Shown here: positions 1-9,385 of the stretch, piece after piece
How positions within the stretch are numbered: the first letter of the stretch is position 1
Layout: each line of letters begins with the position of its first letter
From: Wenzhouxiangella sp.
Lineage (GTDB): Bacteria > Pseudomonadota > Gammaproteobacteria > Xanthomonadales > Wenzhouxiangellaceae
Assembly: GCA_007134485.1 (NCBI GenBank)
Contig: SLKT01000072.1
Span: 1-53,558 of the forward strand
Length of the DNA: 53,558 bases
Direction: 5' to 3'
The notes under the pieces: generated by a model
What the model was told of the DNA's origin: nothing
Seen by the model: only the letters and a program-made list of their open reading frames with translations
Databases searched by the model: none
Program-made: the position numbers and the translations under genes

Positions 1-1410
1 GGCCCGATCAGCATCAACGGCAGCCAGATCATCGATAACAACTGGTCGGGGGTGAATCTGATTGAAGCCAACGGCACTGTCGAGGTCGATGACAATTTCA
101 TCGACGGCAACAACAGTAACGGCATTCGCCTGGACGGGGCGAGCAGCCAGCCCACCTTGAGCAACAACCAGATCGGGCACAGCAATTACGGCATCCTGAT
201 TCTGACCCCCGACTCCCAGGTCAGCATCGTCGGCAACAGCTTCGACCAACTCGCCACCGCGCCCCTGGGCATCCAGGGTTCGGTGTTGTCGGATGTCACC
301 TGGAATGCCGATGAAACCTATTACGTGGCCTCCCATATCCAGGTCCGCTCGGAGGCAACGCTGACCATTGAACCGGGTCGGGTCGTCAAGTTCGGTCCCA
401 GTCGCATGCTGGACATTGACGGCGCCCTGCATGCCGTGGGCACAGCATCCGACCCGATCTTTTTCACCGACCGCCGCGACGACTCCGTTGGTGGCGACAC
501 CAACGGCGACGGCGATGCCACTTCCCCGGAACCGGGCGGCTGGCGCGGCCTGGAGGCCACCGGCAGCGGCAGCATCGAACTGGCCCATGTCGAGGTGCGC
601 TATGCCGGTCACAACAGCCTGTACAACCGCGGCGAGGCCAATATCTGGTTGCGGGGCGATGGTCACCTGTCAGTCAGTAAATCGGTGATTCGTGACGGGG
701 CGCGCCAAGGCATCCGCATCCACAATGCTGAGGGTGATGTCAGTATCGAAAACGTCCAGATCATCGACAACGGCACGGTCGGGATGGACTTCAACCAGGC
801 TGGTGTCAATCTCGCGATGACCGGCGCCCTGATCGAGGGCAATGGCTCGCACGGCATGCGCGTCATTGGCGAACTTCAATCGGCGATGATCAAGAACGGC
901 ATCATCACCAACAACGGGACTGACGGAATCAGCATTGACAATGCCGGCGGAACCCTCGAACTGGTACGCAACCGGGTCGTGACCAATGGCCGGCACGGCA
1001 TCGACATTCAGCAGTCCAGTCCACTGCTCGATCACAACATCATCGAGGTCAATTCGCAGGCCGGAATCCGCATCGGCGGCGATCAGAGCGAACCGCTGGT
1101 CAGGAAAAACCTGATCCGGTTCAACCAGGTCGGCATCGACAGCCATGGCCAGGCCAATCCGCTCATCGGTGGGCAAGCCCCGGATGGCAACGACGTCGTC
1201 GACAACGTCGACTACGGGGTCCGCAATCAGTCCAGCGAAGTGACCATCAACGCGCGCTTCAACTGGTGGGGCCATTCTTCCGGCCCGTACCACGCAAACG
1301 ACAACCCCACTGGTCAGGGCAACGCAGTCAGCGACTGGGTCGACTTCGCCGATTTCCTGGATCGCTCGGCCTACGACCGCATCTTCCGCGACCGTTTTTC
1401 GAGTCCGTAG
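1..1410 (+). CDS. Right-handed beta-helix repeat protein, 5' end outside the window
   Basis: The reading frame is open from the first base, so the start lies upstream; an internal GTG at 52 is unlikely to be the real start. The visible 469 residues are made of short repeats rich in N-G-x-x-G-I and D-N-x-I turns (for example SNGIRLDGAS, SHGMRVIG, RHGIDIQ), the pattern of a parallel beta-helix of the pectate-lyase/NosD type. A segment around residues 110-165 (TIEPGRVVKFG) resembles the repeat of exported adhesin-like proteins. The C-terminus reads NWWGHSSGPYH, then ends IFRDRFSSP; the same F-x-D-R-F ending closes the beta-helix protein at 21189-23048. Family members are usually secreted or surface exposed. 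Substrate unknown; carbohydrate binding or surface attachment is an inference. Confidence 0.8.
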   Translation, partial: GPISINGSQIIDNNWSGVNLIEANGTVEVDDNFIDGNNSNGIRLDGASSQPTLSNNQIGHSNYGILILTPDSQVSIVGNSFDQLATAPLGIQGSVLSDVTWNADETYYVASHIQVRSEATLTIEPGRVVKFGPSRMLDIDGALHAVGTASDPIFFTDRRDDSVGGDTNGDGDATSPEPGGWRGLEATGSGSIELAHVEVRYAGHNSLYNRGEANIWLRGDGHLSVSKSVIRDGARQGIRIHNAEGDVSIENVQIIDNGTVGMDFNQAGVNLAMTGALIEGNGSHGMRVIGELQSAMIKNGIITNNGTDGISIDNAGGTLELVRNRVVTNGRHGIDIQQSSPLLDHNIIEVNSQAGIRIGGDQSEPLVRKNLIRFNQVGIDSHGQANPLIGGQAPDGNDVVDNVDYGVRNQSSEVTINARFNWWGHSSGPYHANDNPTGQGNAVSDWVDFADFLDRSAYDRIFRDRFSSP

Positions 1411-1490
1411 GCGCTATTCCTTCATGCCAAGACAGCTTGTACAGCACCACCTTGTGAGTCTCGCTGCGGGAGACCAAGGCCGTGGAAAAC

Positions 1491-2105
1491 TCAAAGTCTC
1501 CCGGCCGAGGCCAGGATCCGCTCAAGATCGGCCTCCATGGCGTCAAGATCGAATGGCGGGACGAAGTAACCAGCCAGGCGGGCTTCTGGGTCGATCAGCG
1601 CCAGGGCGCCAGAGTGGTCGACGGTGTAGCGACCTTCACCCTGCCCGACCTTGACCCAGGCAAAGTCCAGGCTGTCGGCAACGCGTTGGAGTTGTTCGCG
1701 TTCTCCGGTTGCCCCGATCAGGCCGTTGCCGAAAAAGCCGATATAGCGATCCAGCACCTCGGGCGTGTCGCGTTCCGGATCGACGCTGACGAACACCACC
1801 CCAAGCTCGCCATTGCGCTCGGCCAGTCGCTCCTTGAGCATCGCCAGTTGATGCAGTGCGGTCGGGCAGATATCCGGACAGTGGGTGAAGCCGATCATGG
1901 CAATGCTCCAACGCCCTTCAAACCGTTCATTGTCGAAAGCCCGTTCTCGGTGATCGATCAGCTCGAAGCTTTCGAGCGAGCGAGGGGGTGCGACCACGTG
2001 GCCACTGTCCAACACCAATGATGGGCCGGACGGGTCCTGTCGGTTGAGCAGGGCCGCCGCAACCACGATCACGGCCAGCGACAGCAGAACCACAAATGCG
2101 CGCAT
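1491..2105 (-). CDS. SCO1/SenC family copper-binding thioredoxin-like protein
   Basis: A 204-residue protein with one N-terminal membrane anchor (about residues 5-20) and a periplasmic thioredoxin fold. It carries the two copper-binding cysteines in CPDICP (C76, C80) and the distal histidine in DHSG (H164), plus the VSVDPERDTP segment typical of SCO proteins. SCO proteins deliver copper to, or reduce, the CuA site of cytochrome c oxidase, or act in periplasmic redox and copper homeostasis. The ATG at 2105 is preferred over a TTG at 2111. The gene starts 12 nt after the TPR lipoprotein stop, so the two are probably co-transcribed. No oxidase subunit genes are adjacent, so the client is not shown. 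Confidence 0.92.
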   Translation of the reverse strand: MRAFVVLLSLAVIVVAAALLNRQDPSGPSLVLDSGHVVAPPRSLESFELIDHRERAFDNERFEGRWSIAMIGFTHCPDICPTALHQLAMLKERLAERNGELGVVFVSVDPERDTPEVLDRYIGFFGNGLIGATGEREQLQRVADSLDFAWVKVGQGEGRYTVDHSGALALIDPEARLAGYFVPPFDLDAMEADLERILASAGRL

Positions 2106-2117
2106 GGTCAACCCTAA

Positions 2118-3821
2118 TCAAAACCGCGAAGCCGTCAACTGGATATCGGCATCGGCCCATGCCTGTTCGAAGCGCGCGCCGACCTCGTCGGCTCGTTCAT
2201 CTTCTCCCTGGGCCAGCAGCGCTTGTTGCAGTCCGAACAGCGACCAACCATTGTCCGGGTTTCGACGCAGCTCATCGCGATAAACGGACTCGGCAACTTC
2301 GGGCTGGCCGTCCTCAAGCAGCACCGCGCCCAGAATCTGGCGAACCGGATGATGCCAACCCGGAGGCTCGTCGTAGGGTATCTGATCTTCCTGGTGGGCT
2401 GCCTGCTCAAGAATCTCGATGGCCTCGGCAATCTCACCACGCGTCATGGCCAACTCTCCGGCCAGCACCCGCTCGGCTACACCCACGCCCAGCGACAGCG
2501 GGTAACGACCGAACCACAGCATCTGCTCGAAGCTGGGATCATCGGCCAGCGCGGCCAATGACTCGTGATGGTCTGCGGCATCTTCCGGGCGTTCCTGGCG
2601 AAGGGCGGCGATGCCTTGTGCGTAGTGCCAAAGGGCGGTCTGATAAGGCAAGTCATCGGCCGGTCTTGGTACCTCGACGAGCTCTTCCCACAAGCCGAAA
2701 CGAACCTTGGCGAACACCGGGGTGAAAGCGAAGTTCTGCATGGCTTCCATTCCGGGCGCACGCATCAGATCGGGATCCGAGGTGTGCTCGGCGGTTGAGT
2801 GCGCAGCCGCCAGGGCATTTTCAAGATCCCCGATCATCGTTGAGACAAACCACAGGAAATGATGGTTGTGCGGAACATAGCCCAGCGGGTAGACGCCAGG
2901 TGGTGGCTGGCAGATGGCCAAGTACCGGTCATCGGCCTCAATGGCGTCACGATTGACCGCCGCGGCATCGCGCCAGCGGCCCACCCGGGCATAGATATGC
3001 GAAGGCATGTGCACCAGGTGTCCGGACCCCGGGATCAGATCGCGTAGTCGATCAGCAGCCCATTCACCGCGTTCGAGGGTATCGCCGTCCGAGGATTCAA
3101 CCGCGTGAATGTACAGGTGTAGCGCGCCGGGATGGTCCTCGTCGCGTTCGAGCACCAAGTCCAGCCGGGCCAGTATGGTTTCGATGTTGCCCCTGGGCGT
3201 CACCCCGTCAGCCTCCCAGTAATCCCACGCCTGCATGGTCATCAGGGATTCGGCATGCAGCGTGGCCGCGTCCAGATCATCAGGAAAACGATCAGCCACC
3301 TCACCCATGGCCTCGGCAAAGGCCTGGTCGAGTTGACTGCGGTCTTCCGGGGCGGTATCGGCATAGCGGGCGGCGAGTGCGTGAATGTAGGCCTGTTCTC
3401 GCTCACTGGCCCGATCGGCCAACGCCTGCGCCGCTTCAACGCGTTCGAAAGCGGGCGAATTGGCGGCCGGATCCATCGGTGCATTGATGTTCGGCCCCAA
3501 CACCAGCGCCGCTCCCCACCAGCACATGGCGCATTCGGGTTCCAGTTCGATTGCCTTCAGAAACGAGCGTTCAGCGGCCTCGTGGTTGAACCCGTAAGTC
3601 AGCATCAATCCCTGATCGAACCAGCGCTGGACCTCGTCGTTGTCGGTGGTAATGGGCATCTGGTAATGCCCAAGGCCGTCAAGCAGCGTGGCCCCGACCG
3701 GGGCCAGTTCCGGCAGCGAGACCGATTGCTGTTCGGGTTTACTGGTGCTATCGGACTGATCGCAACCAACAATAAACAGGCAAAAAACGGCTGGTATCAC
3801 CATGCGCATCGTGATGTTCAT
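2118..3821 (-). CDS. TPR-repeat lipoprotein, exported
   Basis: A 567-residue protein beginning with a lipoprotein signal peptide whose lipobox is FIVGC (Cys at about residue 20). The start is ATG 3821, preceded by GGGAG at a good distance. The mature part contains helical TPR-like units, with MLTYGFNHEAAERSFLKAIE and a CAMCWWGAAL segment near residues 75-115 that recurs in a family of uncharacterised TPR proteins. A conserved HMPSHIYARVGRW segment lies mid-protein. The downstream gene is SCO1, 12 nt away, so a role in periplasmic metal or redox handling is possible but is only inferred from position. Molecular function unknown. Confidence 0.85.
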   Translation of the reverse strand: MNITMRMVIPAVFCLFIVGCDQSDSTSKPEQQSVSLPELAPVGATLLDGLGHYQMPITTDNDEVQRWFDQGLMLTYGFNHEAAERSFLKAIELEPECAMCWWGAALVLGPNINAPMDPAANSPAFERVEAAQALADRASEREQAYIHALAARYADTAPEDRSQLDQAFAEAMGEVADRFPDDLDAATLHAESLMTMQAWDYWEADGVTPRGNIETILARLDLVLERDEDHPGALHLYIHAVESSDGDTLERGEWAADRLRDLIPGSGHLVHMPSHIYARVGRWRDAAAVNRDAIEADDRYLAICQPPPGVYPLGYVPHNHHFLWFVSTMIGDLENALAAAHSTAEHTSDPDLMRAPGMEAMQNFAFTPVFAKVRFGLWEELVEVPRPADDLPYQTALWHYAQGIAALRQERPEDAADHHESLAALADDPSFEQMLWFGRYPLSLGVGVAERVLAGELAMTRGEIAEAIEILEQAAHQEDQIPYDEPPGWHHPVRQILGAVLLEDGQPEVAESVYRDELRRNPDNGWSLFGLQQALLAQGEDERADEVGARFEQAWADADIQLTASRF

Positions 3822-3937
3822 TTCCGACTCCCAATCTGAAGGTGAATGGACACCCCTCTAATAGGTTGAAACGAAGACCATCATCGGCACACGCCATCTT
3901 TCCGCCGAACGGCTAACCCCTCCGACATGAGCTCGGA

Positions 3938-4360
3938 TCACGGGTGGAACCAGCCGTTGCGCCGAGCGAACAGGGAAAACCAGAGCAGACCCGCGCCGAT
4001 GACAAAGATCACCAACGGAAACGGCAGCGCCGCAACCGCCCCAATTCGACCGATCGCATCCATGACGAACAGCACGTAAATGAACTGGATGATAACGGTC
4101 ACCAGGGACACAACGAATGCCGTGACTGCCCATGATCTGCGCATCAGCAACCCAACCGCGCCGACCAGGCCGGAGAACACGGCAATTCCATAGATCACGA
4201 ACAGCCAGGTCGGCCGCTCAAGAAAGAGTTCGCGCTCGGCCTCGGACATCTGGGCCAGGGCCGCCTCGTCAGTCAGCGGGTCCATGATAAAAGCCAGTAC
4301 TCCGAACAGCATCCACAGAACAGCCAATCCAGACACGAACCAGTACCAGCGTGGAATCAT
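3938..4360 (-). CDS. Small integral membrane protein, four predicted helices
   Basis: A 140-residue protein with four hydrophobic segments (about residues 5-24, 52-72, 78-100 and 110-130) and a charged loop (SEAERELFLERP) between the first two. The ATG at 4360 is chosen because GGAGGG sits 8 nt upstream; a TTG at 4375 in the same frame would place that site inside the coding region. It follows the YCII-glyoxalase gene in the same direction after 124 nt and could be part of the sigma-factor regulon, but no matching sigma promoter was seen directly upstream. I recognise no named family; it resembles small sugar-transporter-like or DoxX-like membrane proteins only in general layout. Confidence 0.75.
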   Translation of the reverse strand: MIPRWYWFVSGLAVLWMLFGVLAFIMDPLTDEAALAQMSEAERELFLERPTWLFVIYGIAVFSGLVGAVGLLMRRSWAVTAFVVSLVTVIIQFIYVLFVMDAIGRIGAVAALPFPLVIFVIGAGLLWFSLFARRNGWFHP

Positions 4361-4484
4361 CTCAGCACCCTCCAATTATTGAACTGCCAGGCCACCACTT
4401 GCATTGGGCGCCCCGACAAAGATGTATCCAGATTGCCATTATCGGGCTGCAGGACGCAATCGGCAAGCTGAACGGAATCGCCCA

Positions 4485-5291
4485 TCATGTCATCGGACCC
4501 CCGATGGCCCACAGGTAGCCGAAGGGATCGCGCAACTGGCCATAACGCATGCCCCAGAACTGGTTGTCCAGCGCCATGACCTGTTCAGCACCTGCCTCGA
4601 TCGCCCGCCGCCAGGCGGCATCGGCATCATCGACGTTCAGGTGCAATGTGCAGCTCGCTGCTTCCAAACGGCTCGGTGAGCGGGCCGCGCCCTGGCTGCA
4701 CACTTCAGGGAACTCATCATGCAGAAACACCAGGCCCTCGCCGACCGATAGCGTGGCGTGCATGTAGCGCTGGCCGTCATCGGCCAGGTGATGATCCAGC
4801 AGCTCGGCGCCGAAGGCTTCGCGGTAGAAGGCCACGGCGGCCTGTCCGTTGGTAACGATCAGGTGGGGTATCGGCGCCGACATGGGCTTGTGCTGCAGGC
4901 GACGAAAGCGCTCCACACCTTCCGAGGGTTCGAAATCATCGAGTTCGAACATTCGTCGGACATCGACTTCGCAATCGATGCCCGCTCCTCGAGGGTTGGG
5001 AAAACGACGTGCCCAGTCCATCGCCTCCTGGTGGGAACTCACCTCGATTATGGTGTAACCGGCAATCAAATCTCGGGTTTCGGTAAATGGACCGTCCACG
5101 ATAAGGCACTCATCGCCCTGATAACGGATACGAAAACCCTCGGCGGAGGACTTCAGGCCATTGGCATCCACCAGTACGCCTGCTGCGGCGAGTTGTTCGT
5201 GGTATTCGGCCATGGCCTCGATACCTTCGGGTTTGGGCATCTTGCCTGCCTCGGTTGCCGCATCGCCCTTGACTAGAATCATGTAACGCAT
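4485..5291 (-). CDS. YCII (DGPF) domain fused to a VOC/glyoxalase domain
   Basis: A 268-residue two-domain protein. Residues 1-120 are a YCII-related domain with the hallmark DGPFTETRD; residues about 135-268 are a PhnB-like vicinal-oxygen-chelate domain (AVAFYREAFGAELL, RDPFGYLWAIGGP). The start is ATG 5291, where MRYMILVK matches the family start and AAGGAA lies just upstream; the reading frame extends further 5' but would include 21 extra residues. YCII proteins are the usual neighbours and targets of ECF42-type sigma factors, and a matching promoter lies at 5361-5387. Fusion of DGPF and VOC domains suggests handling of a small reactive or toxic molecule; substrate not known. Confidence 0.9.
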   Translation of the reverse strand: MRYMILVKGDAATEAGKMPKPEGIEAMAEYHEQLAAAGVLVDANGLKSSAEGFRIRYQGDECLIVDGPFTETRDLIAGYTIIEVSSHQEAMDWARRFPNPRGAGIDCEVDVRRMFELDDFEPSEGVERFRRLQHKPMSAPIPHLIVTNGQAAVAFYREAFGAELLDHHLADDGQRYMHATLSVGEGLVFLHDEFPEVCSQGAARSPSRLEAASCTLHLNVDDADAAWRRAIEAGAEQVMALDNQFWGMRYGQLRDPFGYLWAIGGPMT

Positions 5292-5360
5292 ATGGGTTTC
5301 CTTCAGTGTTTGTCTATTAACGGAAAATTTCGGCCCCGCATTACGGGTTTGCATTGACTG

Positions 5361-5387
5361 GTCGACTGATCGGCGCCCAATTCGACA
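5361..5387 (-). promoter_or_regulatory. ECF42-type promoter for the YCII-VOC gene
   Basis: On the minus strand TGTCGA (5387-5382) and CGAC (5364-5361) are 17 nt apart. These match the -35 and -10 elements reported for ECF42 sigma factors (TGTCGA and CG(A/T)C). The element shares TGTCGAATTG, a 12-nt variable spacer, then TCGACCAGT with the promoter at 7030-7056. It begins 3 nt after the sigma-factor stop codon, so the YCII-VOC gene can be transcribed separately from the sigma gene. Confidence 0.8.
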
Positions 5388-5389
5388 GT

Positions 5390-6643
5390 TCAGATTGAAA
5401 TCTCGGCCATACGGCGCTTCAGATGGCGTCGCTCGGGCTCCTGCCTGGCCAACTCAAGTGCCCGCTCAAAGGCTGACCTTGCCTCCTCCAGTCGCCCAAG
5501 CTCACTGCAAAATTCGGCGCGAACGGCATGCGCCAGGTGAAAACCCGCCATGGCCGGATCCTCGAGTACCGCATCAACCACGGCCAGTGCCGGGCCGGCC
5601 CCCTGAACCCGGGCCAGGGCCACCGCACGATTGAGCGCCACCACCGGCGATGGATCGATTCTGAAAAGCAAATCGTAAAGACCCAGAATCTCCCCCCAAT
5701 CGGTATCAGCAAACCTCGGGGCACGGCCATGAACTGCAGCAATCGCGGCCTGGATCAGGTAGGTCCCCACCCGGCCACGGCCCAGGGCATCCTCCACCAG
5801 GCGGCACCCCTCAGCAATGGCGGTCTGGTCCCAGCTGCGGCGGTCCTGATCTTCGAGACGCACCAGATTGCCTACTGAATCGATCCTGGCCTTGCATCGA
5901 GAGTGCTGCAAAAGCATCAGCGCAAGCAGGCCATCGATTTCCGGGTCGGACAACAGCGCCTGCAGCATGCGGCCCAGTCGAATGGCCTCGCGACATAGTC
6001 CTGCACGAATCAGTTCCTCACCGGCACTGGCGGCGTAGCCTTCGTTGAACACGAGATAAATGACCCGCAGCACCGCCGGCAGGCGTTCACCCAGTTGTTC
6101 ATGGGCCGGCACCTCGTAGGGAATACCGGCATCATGAATCTTGCGCTTGGCGCGCACGATCCGTTGGGCGACGGTCGGAGTGCGTGTCAGAAAGGCGCGG
6201 GCGATTTCCTCCGTGGTCAGTCCGCAGACTTCACGGAGCGTCAGGGCGATGCGCACCTGTTCGGATAATGCCGGGTGACAACAGGTAAAGATCAATCGGA
6301 GCAGATCGTCGGGAACACTCAGATCTTCGAACTGCTCGGGAGGTGTCGAGATTTCCACGCTCGGGGGTGGATCGGCTTGCAACAGTCGACGCTGGCGTTC
6401 GCCGGCACGCAAGCGATCAATGGCCCGAAAGCGATCGGTCGAAACCAGCCAGGCGCGCGGATTGTCGGGAATACCTTGTTCCGGCCACTGAGCCAGGGCC
6501 GCGGTAAAGGCATCATGAAGCGCCTCCTCGGCCAGTGAGAAATCGCCAAGCAGGCGGATCAGGCTGGCCAGCACCCGGCGCGATTCAGTGCGATAGACGC
6601 CCTCGACCTCCAGAGCCACATCCGCTTGGACCGACTTTGACAT
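5390..6643 (-). CDS. ECF42-type RNA polymerase sigma factor with C-terminal TPR-like extension
   Basis: A 417-residue sigma factor. The N-terminal half has sigma region 2 ([39 protein letters not shown]) and sigma region 4 ([32 protein letters not shown]). The C-terminal ~200 residues form the helical, TPR-like DUF6596 extension ([22 protein letters not shown]) that defines this group and replaces an anti-sigma factor. It sits between two DGPF-type genes, with only 12 nt after the upstream YCII stop. Autoregulation through the promoter at 7030-7056 is likely. The inducing signal is not shown. Confidence 0.93.
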   Translation of the reverse strand: MSKSVQADVALEVEGVYRTESRRVLASLIRLLGDFSLAEEALHDAFTAALAQWPEQGIPDNPRAWLVSTDRFRAIDRLRAGERQRRLLQADPPPSVEISTPPEQFEDLSVPDDLLRLIFTCCHPALSEQVRIALTLREVCGLTTEEIARAFLTRTPTVAQRIVRAKRKIHDAGIPYEVPAHEQLGERLPAVLRVIYLVFNEGYAASAGEELIRAGLCREAIRLGRMLQALLSDPEIDGLLALMLLQHSRCKARIDSVGNLVRLEDQDRRSWDQTAIAEGCRLVEDALGRGRVGTYLIQAAIAAVHGRAPRFADTDWGEILGLYDLLFRIDPSPVVALNRAVALARVQGAGPALAVVDAVLEDPAMAGFHLAHAVRAEFCSELGRLEEARSAFERALELARQEPERRHLKRRMAEISI

Positions 6644-6655
6644 TTGCGTCAGACT

Positions 6656-7000
6656 TCAGGGCTCGAGTTCACGCACCGGGCGCACCTCGATGCTCCCGAC
6701 CCGGGCCGGAGGAATGCGCCTGGCTACTTCCAGCGCCTCGTTGAGATCGCGCGCCTCGATCAGGTAGAACCCGGCCAGTTGTTCGCGCGTTTCGGCAAAT
6801 GGTCCGTCGGTGATCGTGGCCTCACCGTTGCGCACTCGCACGGTAGTGGCCGTGGACACCGGCTGCAAAGCCTGACCGCCAACCACGCGTCCGCGTGCTT
6901 TTTCAGCATCCGAAAAGGCCATGCACTCGGCATCCGGCGGGCTGTCGGGATGTTCGCGCAAATCATTCTCGCGAGCGTAGACCAGACATACGTATTTCAT
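6656..7000 (-). CDS. YCII (DGPF) family protein
   Basis: A 114-residue single-domain YCII-related protein beginning MKYVCLVYARE and containing DGPFAETREQ, the DGPF motif that names the family, then EARDLNEALEVARRIP and a C-terminal EVRPVRELEP. The start is ATG 7000 with GGAG 6 nt upstream; the frame continues 5' for 19 codons without a better start. It is the first gene of the sigma-factor operon and is preceded by an ECF42-type promoter. YCII proteins are dimeric and ferredoxin-like; their reaction is unknown for most members. Confidence 0.9.
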   Translation of the reverse strand: MKYVCLVYARENDLREHPDSPPDAECMAFSDAEKARGRVVGGQALQPVSTATTVRVRNGEATITDGPFAETREQLAGFYLIEARDLNEALEVARRIPPARVGSIEVRPVRELEP

Positions 7001-7029
7001 GGCGTGCTCCAGGCTGGGTGTACGAACTG

Positions 7030-7056
7030 GTCGATCGACGGCCTTACAATTCGACA
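7030..7056 (-). promoter_or_regulatory. ECF42-type promoter for the YCII/sigma operon
   Basis: On the minus strand TGTCGA (7056-7051) and CGAC (7033-7030) are separated by 17 nt, about 30 nt upstream of the YCII start codon. The surrounding bases match those of the promoter at 5361-5387 in 19 of 19 conserved flanking positions, with a diverged 12-nt spacer. It suggests a self-activating sigma operon. Confidence 0.82.
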
Positions 7057-7559
7057 ACCACGATCAAGTCGCTTCGTGCACTCTCACACCCGGATCATGC
7101 CGCAGCAGACTCTTGCGTTCAACTCGGAGGCATATGTCCAAGTGCCGGCTCCATATGGCGGCTCACCAACAACCACTCAGCTTCCTTGACGGCTTACGGT
7201 TTGATCGCGACTGGTGGATTTGAGCACGCCCCATGGGGGCCGATAGCGGGACGAACGGATTCGAGCTGAATCTGTAGAAGCAACACCAGGCCCGGTGCCC
7301 ATCTGAGGCTCTGGGCTAACCAATCCGGCGCCGGAATCGCCCACGGCTGGGACGCCGAACCGGGCCTCACGCTGGAGCAGGTCACCAATATCGAAACGCC
7401 GTAGATGTTTGATTCATTCGAAATCAGCCGGGTTAAACCGGAAATTCATGGACATCCGGAATTTCTCGAAAGTACTAAACGTGACTTTTGGGCGATGAGA
7501 TCCAGCTGTTGTATTGATAGCCTGATTCTCCATTCATCAACCAGCATCAAGAATCCTCC
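7057..7559. other. Gene-free interval with a possible coding remnant
   Basis: About 500 nt between the divergent sigma operon and the DUF885 gene. No convincing complete gene was seen. A frame open from 7270 to the TAG at 7402-7404 reads LRLWANQSGAGIAHGWD and ends TLEQVTNIETP, which looks like the tail of a protein but has no start or upstream continuation in the same frame. It may be a decayed gene end. No clear promoter was identified for the DUF885 gene. Confidence 0.4.
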
Positions 7560-9350
7560 ATGCGTACTATTAACTTTTCACCTGCCCTCGGGGGCATCCT
7601 GCTGGCATGTTGCACTCATGCAATGGCCGACCCAGTTGACTCGTCGGAGAAACTGCATCAATTGTTCGAGCAACACCATGAGCTTCAATTGGAACGACAA
7701 CCAATCATTGCAACCTTTCAGGGTGACCATCGTTTCAATGATCGCTTTGCGAACAACATCGAACCGTCGTATTTTTCCGAAAGCTTCGAGATTGCACGGG
7801 ATTTCAAGGAACGGGTTTCGGCCATCGATCCGGCGAACCTGAATCACGAGGACAGGATCAACCGCAAAATCTTCATTTTTCAACAACGGCAGATGCTTGA
7901 AGGGCAAGAGTTCCCCAGCCATCTGCTGCCGATCAACCAGTTCGATTCAATACCCTTGCTCATGACCATGATGGGTTCAGGCCAGAGCTTCCAGCCGTTC
8001 AATACCGCCGAGGATTACTTCAATTTCCTCGGCCGCATGGAAGGCTTTGCCGAGTGGGCCGACCAGGCAGTGGTGAACATGCGCGAAGGCATGAAAAAGG
8101 GCGTGGTTCAGCCCCGGGTGGTAAAGGAGCGAGCTCTTGGCCAACTGAAGGCCCAGATCGTCGATGACCCGGAAGAAAGTCTTTTCTGGACCCCTGTGGC
8201 GAACATACCCGAGGACATCGATAGCGACATGGCCAGGAAGATCGAGGATCGCTACCGGCAGGCCATTGCCGAGACACTGGTACCGGCCTACAAGCACATG
8301 CACGACTTCATCCGGGACGAGTACCTGGAAAAGGCAAGGGACACCCACGGCCTGGGCGACCTGCCCGACGGACAGGACTGGTACGCCTGGATGGCACGCC
8401 AACAGACCACCACCGACCTGGATCCGGAAACCATTCATGAGATCGGTCTGGAGCATGTAGAAAAACTGCACGACCGAATCGAGGCCCTCATGAAGGAGCT
8501 CGAGTTCGAAGGCGACATGGAAGCCTTCTTCAAGTACACGAAGACCGATCCCCGCTTTCACGCCGAAAGTCGCGAGGCGCTACTGGCCGTCTACGAGGAT
8601 CTTCGCCCGGTAGCTGAACAGGGGATCGATCCACTATTCGATATCCGGCCCGAAGCCGAATTCAAGATTCGCAAGGTCGAGCGACACCGCGAACGCGAAC
8701 AGGCGGCCGCCTCCTACATGCCGCCGGCACCGGATGGAAGTCGCCCTGGGATCTTTTTCGTCAACACCTACGACCTGCCCTCCCGTCCGCTCTGGATGGC
8801 CGAAGCCCTGTTTCTCCACGAAGCCATTCCGGGCCACCATTTTCAGTTGGCCCTGCAGCAGGAACAGCAGGACCTGCCCGCCTTTCGCCGCCACGGCGTA
8901 ATCACCGCCTTTGTCGAAGGCTGGGGCCTGTACGCCGAATCCATTGGCCGGGAAATGGGGCTTTACGAAGACCCCTGGCAATATTACGGCATGCTCTACA
9001 TGGACCTGTGGCGGTCGATTCGCCTGGTCGTCGACACCGGCCTGCACCACTACGGCTGGAGCCGGGAAAAGGCCATCGAGTACATGTCGAGCAATTCACC
9101 GGTTGCCGAGTCGGATGTGCGCGCCGAGGTCGAACGCTACATGGTGCTGCCCGGCCAGGCATTGTCCTACAAGATCGGTCAGTTACGGATTCAGGCGCTT
9201 CGCGATCGTGCCGAGGAGGAGCTGGGCAAGGATTTCGACATTCGCCAGTTCCACAACCTGCTACTCACCGGCGGCTCGATGCCGCTGGATGTCCTCGAAA
9301 GGGAAGTTGATCGCTGGATTGAACAGGGCGGGCGCAACAAGATCGATTGA
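7560..9350 (+). CDS. DUF885 family exported metallopeptidase-like protein
   Basis: A 596-residue protein with a signal peptide (cleavage near residue 23, HAMA-DP). The DUF885 signature is present: HEAIPGHHF (H420, E421, H426), the downstream FVEGWGLYAE and YHGW-like helices, and the C-terminal GGSMPLDVLEREVDRWI. DUF885 proteins are zincin-like and presumed zinc-dependent peptidases of the periplasm or outer membrane; some are lipoproteins. No partner genes are adjacent: the MFS gene converges on it. The ATG at 7560 lacks a strong ribosome-binding site, but the signal peptide fits this start. Confidence 0.9.
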   Translation: MRTINFSPALGGILLACCTHAMADPVDSSEKLHQLFEQHHELQLERQPIIATFQGDHRFNDRFANNIEPSYFSESFEIARDFKERVSAIDPANLNHEDRINRKIFIFQQRQMLEGQEFPSHLLPINQFDSIPLLMTMMGSGQSFQPFNTAEDYFNFLGRMEGFAEWADQAVVNMREGMKKGVVQPRVVKERALGQLKAQIVDDPEESLFWTPVANIPEDIDSDMARKIEDRYRQAIAETLVPAYKHMHDFIRDEYLEKARDTHGLGDLPDGQDWYAWMARQQTTTDLDPETIHEIGLEHVEKLHDRIEALMKELEFEGDMEAFFKYTKTDPRFHAESREALLAVYEDLRPVAEQGIDPLFDIRPEAEFKIRKVERHREREQAAASYMPPAPDGSRPGIFFVNTYDLPSRPLWMAEALFLHEAIPGHHFQLALQQEQQDLPAFRRHGVITAFVEGWGLYAESIGREMGLYEDPWQYYGMLYMDLWRSIRLVVDTGLHHYGWSREKAIEYMSSNSPVAESDVRAEVERYMVLPGQALSYKIGQLRIQALRDRAEEELGKDFDIRQFHNLLLTGGSMPLDVLEREVDRWIEQGGRNKID

Positions 9351-9385
9351 AATAGCCAGGATCTCTTCCGTGCACAACCAGGATA

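Noticed and set aside
4395-4430. Third ECF42 promoter upstream of the small membrane protein
   Set aside because: A TGTCGG occurs on the minus strand, but no CGAC or CGTC lies 17 nt further on.
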